In this document: piece by piece, positions 30,811-42,130 of the stretch
Layout of the letters: each line of letters begins with the position of its first letter
Position numbering within the stretch: position 1 is the first letter of the stretch
NCBI GenBank assembly: GCA_030704615.1
Contig: CM060733.1
Location: 62,310,001-62,374,000, forward strand
Source of the DNA: Takakia lepidozioides
Taxonomy: Eukaryota; Streptophyta; Takakiopsida; Takakiales; Takakiaceae
Direction of reading: 5' to 3'
DNA: 64,000 nucleotides
Notes under the pieces: model-generated
The model's input: the letters and a program-made list of their open reading frames with translations, nothing else
What the model was told of the DNA's origin: nothing
The model's database searches: none
Translations under genes and position numbers: made by a program

Positions 30811-31504
30811 TATCAAGTTTTCTCTTACTTTTGTTCGGGGCCAATTTTGAAATGGGATGGTTGTGGTGTCCTTGTTGTCCTGTTTGCAATGTGTGCGCGA
30901 GATGCAATTCCTGGGAACCAAACTATCGTTGGAGATGGGGTTTGCATGGATTGCCCGGATTGTTCCTTCAATCTCTTTAGTGTTTTCTGGAGCTCACAGG
31001 CTTGTGTGCATTGCAAAAACAAAAAAACATCTTGGTTTGGCAGAGCATTCTCGCGTCATTGCTCGCTTGGTCTCCAAACCATTCCTGCCAGAAGAATGCT
31101 TAGTAAATCCATCACGTTAAAGTCCACGTGATCAAAGATCGTTCAGGCATTCTTCTGGTGAGCATCTATGATGCTCCCGCACTTACCATACATGTTCGCA
31201 AGGGTGGTGAGTAAGAAAACATGTCGCAGGGATCCGCTTTGGATGATGTGAGGGTGCACCTGCTCACAACGTAGCCACATTCCAATGCAAGGGCATGGTA
31301 TGTTAATAACGTCTAAATGGATGCAATGGATAGAAAGGATGGATACAATGGATTGTAAACACATCCAGTTTGCATTCCCTGGAAAGGGCTGATCAACCCA
31401 CGGTAATAGGTGACACCGCGGAAATAGGCCATGTATGCATGTTGACGTGGCGTGAGCCTATCGTGGGCTCACGGGCTCCTGGGCTCACAAGCTCACGCCT
31501 CACG
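30811..31504. other. 3' flank and right subterminal region of element D
   Basis: No gene recognised. Contains CCACGGTAATAGG and CCGCGGAAATAGG motifs near 31,396 and 31,418 and a GACGTGGCGTGAGC tract with GCTCACG palindromes at 31,440-31,505. Confidence 0.4.
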
Positions 31505-31526
31505 GCTCACGGAATAGCACCCCCCC
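31505..31526 (-). repeat. Right terminus of element D
   Basis: On the minus strand it starts GGGGGGTGCTATTCCGTGAG, matching the right end of element A (GGGGCTGCTATTTCATGAGC) apart from CpG-related changes. The adjoining sequence at 31,527 opens into an unrelated coding frame. Confidence 0.5.
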
Positions 31527-33259
31527 TGGAGTTGCAGCAAACACTCACATCACGAAAGAATGAGCTTTCTGTGACTACCAAGGCTTGGAAGGAAGCCAAT
31601 AATCTGACTATTGCCTATGCAGCCTTGGTTGAACCTCATGCAAAGCGCATGGAGGCTTTACAACAGTAGTTGGATATGTACAGACTCAAGGAGGAGCAGG
31701 CTCTTCGGGGTGCTACACAGGACTTGGTGGATAATCATCTTTTGCAAGGGTGGTTAACACAAGGGCGGGTGGAAGGGAAGACACCAAGAAAGCTCACCCA
31801 GGAGGAGATGAATGATCTCAGGCTGCAGGTGCAGAACATTGCCATAAACACTATAGACAATGTCTATAGTAGAATAGCTGAGTTGCAGGATGATGTGGAA
31901 GGGCTGCAGACTCAAGTGGATGACTTGAGCTCCAACATTGACAAAATAGGCTTTGTTCCTGAGGAACAACTGGTGGCTACTTATTTGCATGCGAGGACTC
32001 TGATTTTCCAATCTTCATCACAGGAGGTGTAGGAATTGCCAACAATAGGAGGGACAGTGGCGGCCATATCACAGCAACCACAGCAGGTCGACACTGTTAA
32101 TACCATGGCCCTACAGCAATCTGAGGTTTCGGGGGATGCTTCTTTTAACCCACCTAGGACTCCTGCTGCACTTGAGTACAATCGGGCTATGATTATGCTC
32201 TTCAACCAAATTCCTATTGTGATGGATTTGGCTAGGAAGGAATTCAGTCCTCCAGAGTCTTTGGCACACTATTACCAGATCATGCGCATTTGGTTGCCGG
32301 TGGCAACTCGGACTAAGGTTCTTCCGAATAACCGACCCATTGAGGATCACCATTTTGCAAGGCTCTGGTTTGAGGCAGGCACCATGTTGAAGGAATTAAT
32401 TGTCTTCCAGGTTGTTCATGGGTACATCTACACCAAGACCAAGAAGGTACCTAGTTTGGTCATGGGCTGTGGATTATACTATGCTGCTTGTTTCAATGCA
32501 CGCTATCACATTGAGCAGCAGAAGATGCAGTCAAGATTTCAGAGCTATTCCACTAGGGATCATTGGGTCTTACCTTCAGTTCCACCCCATACGTATCTGT
32601 ATGATGTGAAGGTCATGTTGCAGAAGGATCCCCAACTTCGTTCTTGGTTCCATTTTGCTTTGGACAATTTGGCCAAAGAAAAATTTCGCTTTGACGATAT
32701 TTTTTGTAAGGGACATGAAGCCTGGAAATACTTACACTGTTCTAAGGTCATTGGCACACCTCTCACCTATACGGACAAGGAGCTCTAGGAGTATATTAAT
32801 TTTGCTCGCAAGAGATTGATGCAAGTTCTAAAGTTTAAGCTTCCAGACATGGTGGGCAAACACTGTGTGCCACTCAGGATTCCCGAGAAGCCCCATAAGA
32901 TCAGAGCACCGAAAGGCAACAGGGAGGACGATGATTCGGATACAACTGGTTCTATGGAGGAATCTTTTGACATGGTGGAGGAACATGCACTACAGATGGC
33001 AGAGAAGAAACGACGGGGATCTCCTATGCCAAAGAAGTTACCTCCTTATCAACCACAGGAAGGTCAGACATTTCCATTTGGTGACCAGTCATCTCCACCA
33101 GCCAGTGACAGGGCTCGATATTTCCCTATTATTTGTTTTCCTTCGCGGAGCTCAAGATTTTTCGTGGGGGGTAGGCTTCACAGATGTAAAGCCCCATATT
33201 TGCTTAGCCTAGAAATGGCCTGTTTTCATCCAAAACGGCGATACACATCCATAGTATAA
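31527..33259 (+). pseudogene. Unknown coiled-coil protein gene, one frame with three in-frame TAG codons
   Basis: A single reading frame runs about 1.7 kb with no frameshift, broken only by TAG at 31,667, 32,030 and 32,786, ending at TAA about 33,257. The predicted protein begins inside the frame at the edge of element D, so its N-terminus is missing. It has a coiled coil (RIAELQDDVEGLQTQVDDL), a helical central part (IMLFNQIPIVMDLARKEFSP, ARYHIEQQKMQSRFQSY) and a charged, proline-containing C-terminus. I do not recognise the family; a gag- or coat-like protein of a repeat element is possible. Element D appears to have inserted into it. Confidence 0.5.
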
Positions 33260-34025
33260 TTTTTTGGCGTATAAAGCCGTTAAACCGTTACAATGATATC
33301 TAGGTTAGGGTTAGTTTTGGCTGGTGGCTCGATCCTGGCCCTTCATCAGATCTAGGGTAACAAAGCGGCGCCGTGGGCTTTGGCTTGTGACGCCTTGCCA
33401 CGCGGCGGGCCACTAAAGCTAGGGCTTTTGTATAAAGACGGCGCCCTGACACAAGGTCAGGGCGGTGTACTCGGGTGTTAGTGTATATATGATTTTGGTG
33501 TACAAGCTTTGGATGAGAGCTGCTTTGTGTCAGATCCGTGTGTTTGATCCTCCTCTCGCGCGTTGCCTGCTCTTTCCGCTCGCCCCTTTATTGTGAAACC
33601 TTGCTTCTTGAGAGGAAAGGAGTATATGTTTCAGGCTTGTTTTAAGGCTTTACAAGGTGCATGACAGCTGTCATGGTTTTAGTCATGGTTAACTATAAAT
33701 TATTCATTTTTAGTTAATTAGAACAATATATATTTACATTTGTATTTAGTTGGCATTGGAACTTCACTTGGTTCCATGTGCCAAGTGAGGTGATAAATCT
33801 CATTTGGGACGTGAAAAGGGTTATCTCCATGTGAGGCTCAAGAAGGCTCGTCTTTTTATAGTCGAGCCTCTCGAGGCTTCTCTCGCCACCATAGCTATAG
33901 TTATTGAGATGGAGTGTGGGTAAGGTGTGTATGGTAGATTCTTTTAGCAAAGATACCATTGGCTTGAAGTTTATATATATTTAAAGAGTGGATTCATCTA
34001 TTTTCACATCTCTTTTTATTGTGGC
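33260..34025. other. Gene-free, LTR-like stretch
   Basis: Contains a perfect CGCCCTGAC/GTCAGGGCG hairpin near 33,450 and a TATATATG box near 33,483, with TGTACAAGCTTTGGATGAGA downstream, which could be an LTR promoter region. No partner LTR identified. AT-rich from about 33,690. Confidence 0.3.
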
Positions 34026-34785
34026 ATAGGGTAGTTGCAGGCTACGGTGGACCAAAAACTGCGTAATATGGCAATTTCTGTTGTGACCTCCATTCATGGT
34101 AACTTTTATAGTAAAATCACAACTCAATATTTCATACAAGTTTATACGGTCTAAGATTTCTAACTACAGTAAAGACATACTCCAATTTTTTTTATTGTAA
34201 AAAGGATCATCTATGAAAGAGCATATATGGACTCTTAAAGTTGAATCTTATGGACTGCAGTGTTACACATGAGAAACCATATGGACTAAAAAAACATCAT
34301 ATACACCTAAGTAATAGCAAAAAAGAAAACACGGGTGCCATTTTTGAAAGCTACCCAAATGCACTTTTATATGGACTAAAAACATCAAGGAATGAGAGGT
34401 ATGGACTAATTTATACTAAACACTGGGCCCAAATTGGGCCTATTTTCCCTAATGTACATCATCCTCATTTAGAGGCTTTTGAGATATCATCATTACTAAA
34501 AAGGTGTAAAAACCCATAATCTAGAGGTGCCAAGTGATATATGGAAAAAATTCAAAAATCTCTAATTATTAGATTTTTTTTTCGGAATTAAATACTACAA
34601 TTTCTAATAAAAAAATTCTAGCCTATTTGGGGTGGGACTTTTTACTAAAAGTGTTAAATATATCATATCTATCATCTAAAATTAAATATTTGGATAAATT
34701 TCCTCAATTTGAGGTACCTATATAGACTTTCATGGAGAAAAAATATGCCTCTTTTGGTCCACCGTACTCTGCAACTGCCCCATAG
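34026..34785. mobile_element. Small non-coding TIR element (MITE-like)
   Basis: The left end AGTTGCAGGCTACGGTGGAC (34,033) and the right end, read in reverse as AGTTGCAGAGTACGGTGGAC, form inverted repeats of about 28-30 bases with few mismatches, about 760 bases apart, each next to a TA. The AT-rich interior has no convincing gene. The superfamily is not determined. Confidence 0.6.
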
Positions 34786-34789
34786 CTTT

Positions 34790-36840
34790 CTAGGATTGGG
34801 TGCTTAGAATGTGTGGTTGGACAGTGATGTATGTTGTGGTACGGTGCTTAAGTGCACAACAACTGTCATAGTTTAGGGTGGTCCCTTGATGCTTCACCTC
34901 GTATGTCTTCCTCCTCATGTTTTAGCAGCAGCTCCCATGCCTGAATTGCTACTTTTCCTCGTAGTTGATCTTGTGCTTTCCTTTTTCTCCGTAGCTTAAT
35001 CAACTGTTTTGTCTTGGCAGCTCCCTTGCCATGAGTGCCTTGTCTCACTGCATCTCCCTTGGCTGCCCACCATCCGTGGAGTCTTTCTTGCACTATTCTG
35101 ACCCTCGTTGGCATGCACTTTGCTGCGATGCCCCACATGTATTTGCTGCTCCCTTTAATCATCAACATAGTGCACATGGAAGATGGAAGATGATTTGTAC
35201 ACATGGAAGATGAAAGATGTATTCATGGTTTGTACACAGGCATGGATAGCTGAAGGACCAGGGATAGAGTGTGGGTCCAGATTCATAAGAGGGCCGGATT
35301 TCAAGTGAAGAAGATATACGATCGACATCCAGACAAAGAAGATTAACACTTCGATAAGGTATGATCTGGACTGAATATGTTGTCTTCATGGCTGACGTGA
35401 GGCTTTTCACAGATTCTCACCTCTTTGTCATGGTAGGCATGATGGTACATCCACAAGCTGTAGTGCCTTTAGATGAGAAGCAGTCCCCTCACAAAGTATA
35501 CCGCTCGTTTTCTCAAGAGCATACCAATTCTTTGCCTGCCAGAATGCTATGCTATCATTTTCACTCCGAAACAGAATCCACTTGTCATGTAGGGTTGGAG
35601 TAGCCCTGCCTGAGTTACCATCACACCCTCTCTTATTGTGTGGGCGACAACCTGAGATTATCATGATTGATTCTTTTCAAGATCTTCAGAAACACTCAAT
35701 CAGCTGACATGATTGTTGTTAGCTGTGTCAAGTCGCAATCTCAAGCTTAGAATGGAACCTCAAGGCTGGCTTGGTAGAGCAGGGACTATTCCCCTTTGGG
35801 TGCTTATTATATATATTCTTACCTCTGGGCTTGCAATTTTGTGCAACAGGCCTGATGGACTGGACAGGCTTCTGTAAGGCTGCCAACTAATTATGATGCG
35901 TTGGATATGGCAAACAAAGTGTGTATCATCTAGAATGGTTCTTGTTGTTTGGAACTGGGTTGGTTTGAGAGGTGTTTTGTAAGTTTTGTAGTTTTGCAAA
36001 GTGCTTTTCATGAGTTTCATCCATAAACGTGTGTTAAAATGTCTGGCTTTATAACAGTTATGTTTTAATAGCTTTCATAGTTATGTGCTAATGACTGCTA
36101 ATGAAGGCACCTTCTTCAATTTCACCTTGTTTTCCCCTCTTATCAGAATCGCCCCTAATTATTCATGTCTGAATTCTGCAAGTTAGCTGGTTGAGTGAAG
36201 CTTTGATAGTTTGGAGTGACTTTGACATGATTCTGCCAATGTGACAACAGGAAAGTATCAGAAACAGGTAACACAGACGAGGAGAAGTTGTGGAATGAAT
36301 ATTTTTCTGACCCCAGTCAATGGTGGGACAATCGAGGCAAGAAGGTGAATGTTTGTTGGATTATAGAGAGTAGCAGATGCAATTGAGCGTAGGAACTAGT
36401 GTGATAAGTTGAGTTGGGTGCTTCCTAGAACAAGTCTAGGCTGTCATCGTCAACTGCTAGCAACAAGGCAAGGTTGTATGCATGATTCGTGCGAGGCATG
36501 GATAGCTGAAGGAGCAAGAATAGAGTATGGGTGCAGATTCACCCAAGAGGGCCGGACTTCAAGCTCCAGATTAACTATGTAGCTACAAGAAACCTGCATG
36601 GGTAGATGGTCAACTGGCAGCAACGGCACAATTGATTGTTAATGAAGGCATCTTCTTCAGCACATTTCACCCTGTTTTTCCCTCTTATCAGAATCAGCCC
36701 AAAATTTCCATGTTGAATTCTGCAAGTTAGCTGGTTGAGTGAATCTAGTTTGGAGTGACTTTGACATGATACTGCTATGTGACAACAGGAAAGTATCAAA
36801 ATCACGACAAACTTAAAAGTTAAAGCCTCTAAAACAGAAA
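34790..36840. other. AT-rich stretch without a confident gene, with dispersed duplications
   Basis: A basic 112-codon minus-strand frame at 34,866-35,204 has no recognised motif. A segment at about 35,240-35,305 (GGCATGGATAGCTGAAGGA onward) recurs at 36,496-36,560, and one at about 36,100-36,265 recurs at 36,640-36,805, indicating old direct duplications of transposon or gene fragments. Confidence 0.4.
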
Positions 36841-37514
36841 ATTACTTTTAGTGTTTCTAACTTTATCTACAGGTCAAGTTGTAGATTTGTTGAATATGGA
36901 GCTGTTTTCCAGCATTCAAGCGTCAACTCCCTCTATTAGTCAGATACCTAGTATTCCTCAACAAATACTATCAAGAACAAAAAATGCGAGGTATGAATTG
37001 TACTTCAGCTCCCCACAACCGCCAGAACCAGTACCACCACCAATATCTCACATCTCAGAGGACTTAATACATTGGTCCATAGGTTTGATGTCCTACTTGC
37101 CTCGCCGCCTCCTTTAGGCGATGATGATCTAGTCGCCCTACATGAAAATCTCAATGTTTTGTCACATGAAAATTCTGAGGATCGATCTGCCCCACATGAA
37201 AATTTCATTCCTTCATTTGGCTCTGGTCCCTGCAAGTCATGACTGTCTAAACCACATCCTTTGGATGCACCAACAAACCTGACATTAGCATTTATAGTTG
37301 CACACTCTCTTGAATCAAGTCGATCGAGGTTTTCTATAGCCTCCTGATCCAAGGGTAGATTGTCATTCTCACTCTCAAGTGAATGTTTGCCGCAAAGTTC
37401 AGAGTGTGACAAGCCTTCTCTTCCATTGAGGGATTCTACCGTGGTGATACGTGGAACTACACGCTCGAGCCCCGAGCAATATCCGGAGAGATTGAACGCA
37501 TGAGAAGCTCATGA

Positions 37515-38914
37515 TCAATATTGGAAGCCAATTTTAGTTGATTTTCGGTTTTTTATTGCAAACAATGTTTGTTCATGTTTCCACTGTAGTTCACGCAATT
37601 CTTGTTGTTGTCTCAATGCTAAGAGCTTCAGCTCATAAGTCACCGCTTCATCCTCTTGATCATCACACGCCTCTGATAAGTTAATTTTGTCATGGTTGAT
37701 TGTTTCAAAAAATATTTTTTCCCTTGTCACACCATTCCAACTTTCATGACTAAATTTAGTAGTTCCTCTTTTCCTCCTCATTTCTACAAGCTCGTTGAAG
37801 ACACTTTTCTCACTTTGACCAGACTCAGAAAGATCAGAATCCTTTAGACCACTCATAAAAGCTTGATGGGCAGGTGAATCACTCTGTGACATATCAGACT
37901 TAGGTGTGCTGGGTCCTTCACCTAAATCCCACTCATCAGGTGCCTCTGAAGAATCACTCGAAAACACTGGGGGACCATCTGATCCGCTCGTAATAATCAT
38001 ACAAACCATAACATGTTAAAAAAATGTTGAATGAACAAAAATGGATAATTAATAGCATGTGCTCCAAAGATGGTTTTCTTTCCAAGTTACATAGTTATTT
38101 CTTTTATCGTTTTACCAAGTAATTAACTAATCCTTAGCATCTAAACTTAACTACCCCTATTGTTGAAACAACGAATGCATAGAAGAAATTAACCATCATT
38201 CAGTAGCTCAGTTGGATAGTGCACTGATTGCCACCCTGCCACCCAGGTGATTATGGGTTCAAATCCTACTACCTACTCGGGGGTCATATAATCTTCTCCC
38301 CCTTCCCCTCATGGCAAGGTTCTTTTCTCCTCGCACTATAATTAAGGGCCCTATTGTGAGTAGTTGCTCCTGGATGTTTCCCTTAAAAACAAGATAAAAA
38401 TATTTATTAAAAAAAAAGGATACACAGTCTTAAAGGCTCCCTTGCCTAATACATCAGCGTACTGCACACAATATGTCCAATCTAACAAAAGTGAGAAAAG
38501 TATCCATGAATTGTTCAAGCAAAATGAGTACATATGTTGGAGACGTGATACACATGACTAGCATTATAATGATGATCTAGCCTTATAATGATGATCTAGC
38601 CAGTGTTTTACTATTTTATTTTTAATGAAAAATACATGATTTATTAAACCTCCTATCTTTCAGTCCATATGACATTTACGCTACACCATTTTATGTGGCG
38701 ATTCCAAGACAATTGAAACAAACAAATAAGTTAGTATAGGTCTTTATTGAATTATGCTATAGAGAGATACGGAGAGAGAGTTCACGCAATTACTTACCCG
38801 ACCATATCGACCCGTTGGATCAACTTCAACAAACTCTGAATCTTCATCGCCATCTTTGTTACTAGGAAGATCTACATTGTTACTTGTATCACAATCTGAT
38901 TTGTTCTCAGGCAT
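37515..38914 (-). pseudogene. WNK-type protein kinase gene fragment, kinase core missing
   Basis: Exon 1 (38,798-38,914) encodes 39 residues from MPENKSDC, ending EFVEVDPTGRYGR before a perfect GTAAGT donor; that block immediately precedes the kinase domain in plant WNKs. Exon 2 starts at 38,461 after GTGTGCAG and reads YADVLGKGAFKTVY, the WNK glycine-loop region, then stops abruptly at 38,420 where a SINE tail begins. No further kinase subdomains follow. A later exon (about 37,515-37,992) is acidic, then a coiled coil KLLALRQQQELRELQWKHEQ resembling a WNK C-terminal helix, ending at a stop. WNKs are Ser/Thr kinases of osmotic and clock signalling. This copy cannot encode a kinase. The C-terminal assignment is weaker than the first two exons. 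Confidence 0.55.
38195..38419 (+). mobile_element. tRNA-derived SINE inserted in the WNK fragment
   Basis: An A box TAGCTCAGTTGG (about 38,200) and a B box GGGTTCAAATCC (about 38,255) are spaced as in a tRNA promoter, followed by an unrelated CT-rich body and an A-rich 3' tail ending at 38,418. The region between the boxes does not fold as a normal tRNA. The tail abuts the WNK glycine-loop exon. No target duplication was seen. Confidence 0.65.
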
Positions 38915-39950
38915 TTTGTGTTAATATAATACCCACCTACACGTGACAGCTTAAAAGCCTGCAGAATACCCATCAAACTGAGGAAATTACCGTGCCTATG
39001 TCAAAGATGATCGAGCTATAAACATTATACTGTACATAAATATCATTTTAATGGTTTGTCCTTGATCAGTATAATACTCGTGCTTCCCCCTCGATCTATT
39101 TTACTGGCATATATAACTGATGTCCCTTGGTTCCAAATGCAAGATGATAACAAATAAGTGTCATGTGCTCAGCTATGTACCCTTGATATCCACACATAAA
39201 GTTTTTAGTGAAATTAATAAGACAATTGAGTATGAGATGTCCTAACATTTGAAAGGATCAAAATCATAAACCGTTAGAATAGGGGGAAAAAAATGTTCCT
39301 AACCCTTGCAGGTTCTCACCATGAACTCACAAACATATTCACCCATTGAGGCATGGTAACATTGACTAGATGAAACTAACTCTTGTCAAAGAGTTTGGAA
39401 TCTTGTAGGTGGCACGGTCTACTAGAACTAGGTATGTGTGCATAAGAGGTACAAGAGCAGCAAAAGAATGGGAGATAAAACATATTGCCATATTCCTAGG
39501 TCAGAATAGTCTGGCTGGAAATACCAAAACCAGCAAAAAAATTTGAAATTTTTTATCTAAATTTTCAAACATGTAGAAATATGTTTTTACATCATCTCAA
39601 AAAAAAGAAGAAGATAGTAGGGTCATTTTTTAAAGAATTAAGTTTTTTCTACCCATTCATAAGCTTTTCATTGGAATCTAGGGGTATGATGAATTATGTG
39701 CAGTAAAAAATTTGACGTATTTGTAAGAACTATTGTTTAGTATTTAGCTTTCAAATTTCTTTACACTTCCAAAGTGGGCACTTATTTGTCCAAATGATTT
39801 ATTTAGAATTAATATACTTTCAACCAAAATATTCTATGAGGGTAGATATTGCGGATAAGTCTTAAAAGCTTATAATATTAAAGCACAACAAATAAATCCA
39901 ACAAAACACAACAAACAAGATATGTATTTTTACGAAGAAATTTAGTTTGG
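38915..39950. other. AT-rich gene-free stretch
   Basis: No coding frame, RNA gene or organised repeat recognised; sits upstream of the WNK fragment start on the minus strand. Confidence 0.5.
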
Positions 39951-39952
39951 GG

Positions 39953-40235
39953 AGATTCAATAGATGGAATGTTAATGTAAAGCCTATTTATAAAAGTCAG
40001 CCTTGAAATTTTGATTATTAACCAACTTTTTAACCTATCTGTAAGTACATGATTATAAGAAACAAGTTATTAGGACGACAAATACATACCTGTTCTCAGG
40101 AGATTCAGTAGATGGAATGTTATGTAAAGCCTATTTATAAAAGTCAGCCTTTATGTTTTGATTATAAACCTAACTATTTTAACCTATCTGTAAGTACATG
40201 ATTATAAGAAACAAGTTATTTAAGACAACAAATAC
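39953..40235. repeat. Direct duplication of about 135 bp upstream of the LINE
   Basis: The segment from AGATTCAATAGATGGAATGT to GACGACAAATACA (39,953-40,087) is repeated, slightly changed, at about 40,100-40,235 with only a short spacer. The second copy abuts the first LINE-like sequence. Confidence 0.75.
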
Positions 40236-41366
40236 AGGACATTGGCGACGCTGGAGAAAAGGAGCTCCGTGTTTTGCGGTGAGAGGAGGCTCGCTCAATG
40301 GATACCCTCGTCCCCGATTGTTCTTAAGTATCTGCAAATGTTTGAAGGATTCAGGCTCAGCCTCCTTCAAACTAGATTACCCTTCGCACCATCTCTCGGA
40401 CGATCCTTCAAAACCATGTCTCGTCTTTTTCTGTCAAGAGATCGCTTTCCAATGAACTTCCCTCGCGCGATCTGTTGATGAAGGTCTCCTTCATCCCCTA
40501 GGACTAACACTGCAACCTTTCGCTTGACAGCGACCTCAGGTCAGGCCTCCTTTACTCCGGCCGCCTTGGAATGAATCATCCCTCCTCCACCCCTCTCACA
40601 TTGCCACATATCCCCAAATCAGCGGTCTATCCAGCTGGTCTCATCTTTTCCCCATCAATGGCAGTTGGCTATGCGTGAGAAATCATCCCCCCAGCCGCCT
40701 CCCACAAGCCCCCCCCCCCGGTCACCTTTCGCCTCCCGCTCCTGTCTGCTTTCGCTTCTCGTTGATGCTCGTCTCCCTGTGTCCTTGCATCACCGCCTTC
40801 AATCCTGGGACCAGCTCGATTTCTATTTTTATTTTGCATTGGTGTGTGCTCGCTGATTTCTAGCTCCGCGCTCTTCTCCGCTTATTCTGATCTTTGCCCT
40901 CCCAATATCTTGGTTCCCCTTCAGTCCCTTCTCTCTCACTCTTCCTAGCTGCCTGGTTTGGTTTTTTAGGTTCCTCTTCTCCTTTCCTCGTGCAACTACC
41001 CCTCTAGCCTGTTGTTTCTTCTTGCTTTTCTCTTTCTTGGCCAATTATGGCTCCTCAGCATCCCGCCACCCCAACAGATCAGCGGCTGGAATGGCGCGCA
41101 ACTCATCTATTCCGACCACTGGCACTGGCTATTTCCAGGCGCATTGTGCGCTGGCTCTTGATCATGGTGCTAATGGACCAGCCCGCCCTGCGCATCATCG
41201 TCCCTCGACCCCCCTGATCCCTCCATCCCTGCAGCCCTCGCCTCCACGAACTTCCCTGAACGCCACAGGCTTCGCAGGTATCAGTCACTTGAACACCCCT
41301 CCCCCACTGCGACCGGATGAGGAATTACCTGGAAATATGGAAGAAATCTCTGACCTCTAGTATGCC

Positions 41367-42130
41367 ATGAACAAACCGCATCCCTCCCTCGGATTGAATG
41401 TGAAAACACTCAATTCTACAGTGGCAGATATTCAAGAGAAGGGCGTTCTCCTCCATTTCCCTGGCAGAAAAGTGAGCAGGGATGAGGCAAGAGATTGGGC
41501 TGTGCGACATCTGGGAGGGTCTGGCGATTTGAAGCACCACTTTTGTCACACTAGAGGGAGGGGCTTCTTTTTTGTTTTGCTTGAATCCAAAGAGGCGGCA
41601 GACAAGGCCCTCTCATTTAACCCCCACTTGACCGGATTCAATGTTAACATCTTCCCTTGGTCGCGGGCTATGGGGAATAAAAATGGCAAGGTGTGGAGTC
41701 CTAGGATTATTGCATTGCCTTATATTCCAGATCAACAACTCTTCTTTCTCCCAGAGATTGGTCCGTGCACATACCAGGCTTAAAAACTGCCAAGCAACCA
41801 AGATAAACCCCAAGGAAAGACAATCTAAAGAATGATCTTTCTTGGAGGGGGGGCTACCATTTCGTCCAAGGCACATGAATCAGGCTTTGCAAAGATTGTG
41901 GTTATGATGCCTGAGCATGAAGTTATTCCTCAATTTATTCGTCTCCCAATCGATGAGGAGGGAAATTTCTTTTCTGTCAAATTATCCGAGGACTCGGCCT
42001 CAATGACTTGCTATTGCTGCGGGTCACCTAAAGGCTGGATGTCCTAAATCAAAAAAGAAGAGGGCTCGTCGTTCTCCGGAGAAAGGCTCTCCCACCGCTC
42101 TCCCACACATCTTCATCGGCCAACAGTCTC
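41367..42130 (+). pseudogene. LINE ORF1, nucleic-acid-binding protein
   Basis: Begins MNKPHPSLGL. It carries a region like the N-terminal domain of plant LINE ORF1 proteins (WAVRHLGGSGDLKHHFCHTR, RGFFFVLLESKEAADKAL), then a frameshift near 41,765 and an in-frame stop near 41,834 before GFAKIVVMMPEHEVIPQFI. A single CCHC zinc knuckle follows (CYCC...GHLKAGCPK) and is split by a one-base shift near 42,025. It acts in binding LINE RNA in active relatives. Confidence 0.65.

Noticed and set aside
31527-33259. Alternative genetic code with TAG reassigned
   Set aside because: TAG, TGA and TAA all interrupt other conserved frames in the window, and CHMP1 has no internal stop codon of any kind.
36851-37117. 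Plus-strand 88-codon frame after an AG acceptor
   Set aside because: Overlaps the opposite-strand frame next to the WNK-like exons and has no recognisable motif; not supportable as a gene.
38195-38285. tRNA gene
   Set aside because: A and B box matches are good, but the spacing segment cannot fold into anticodon and acceptor stems and an A-rich tail follows: a SINE.
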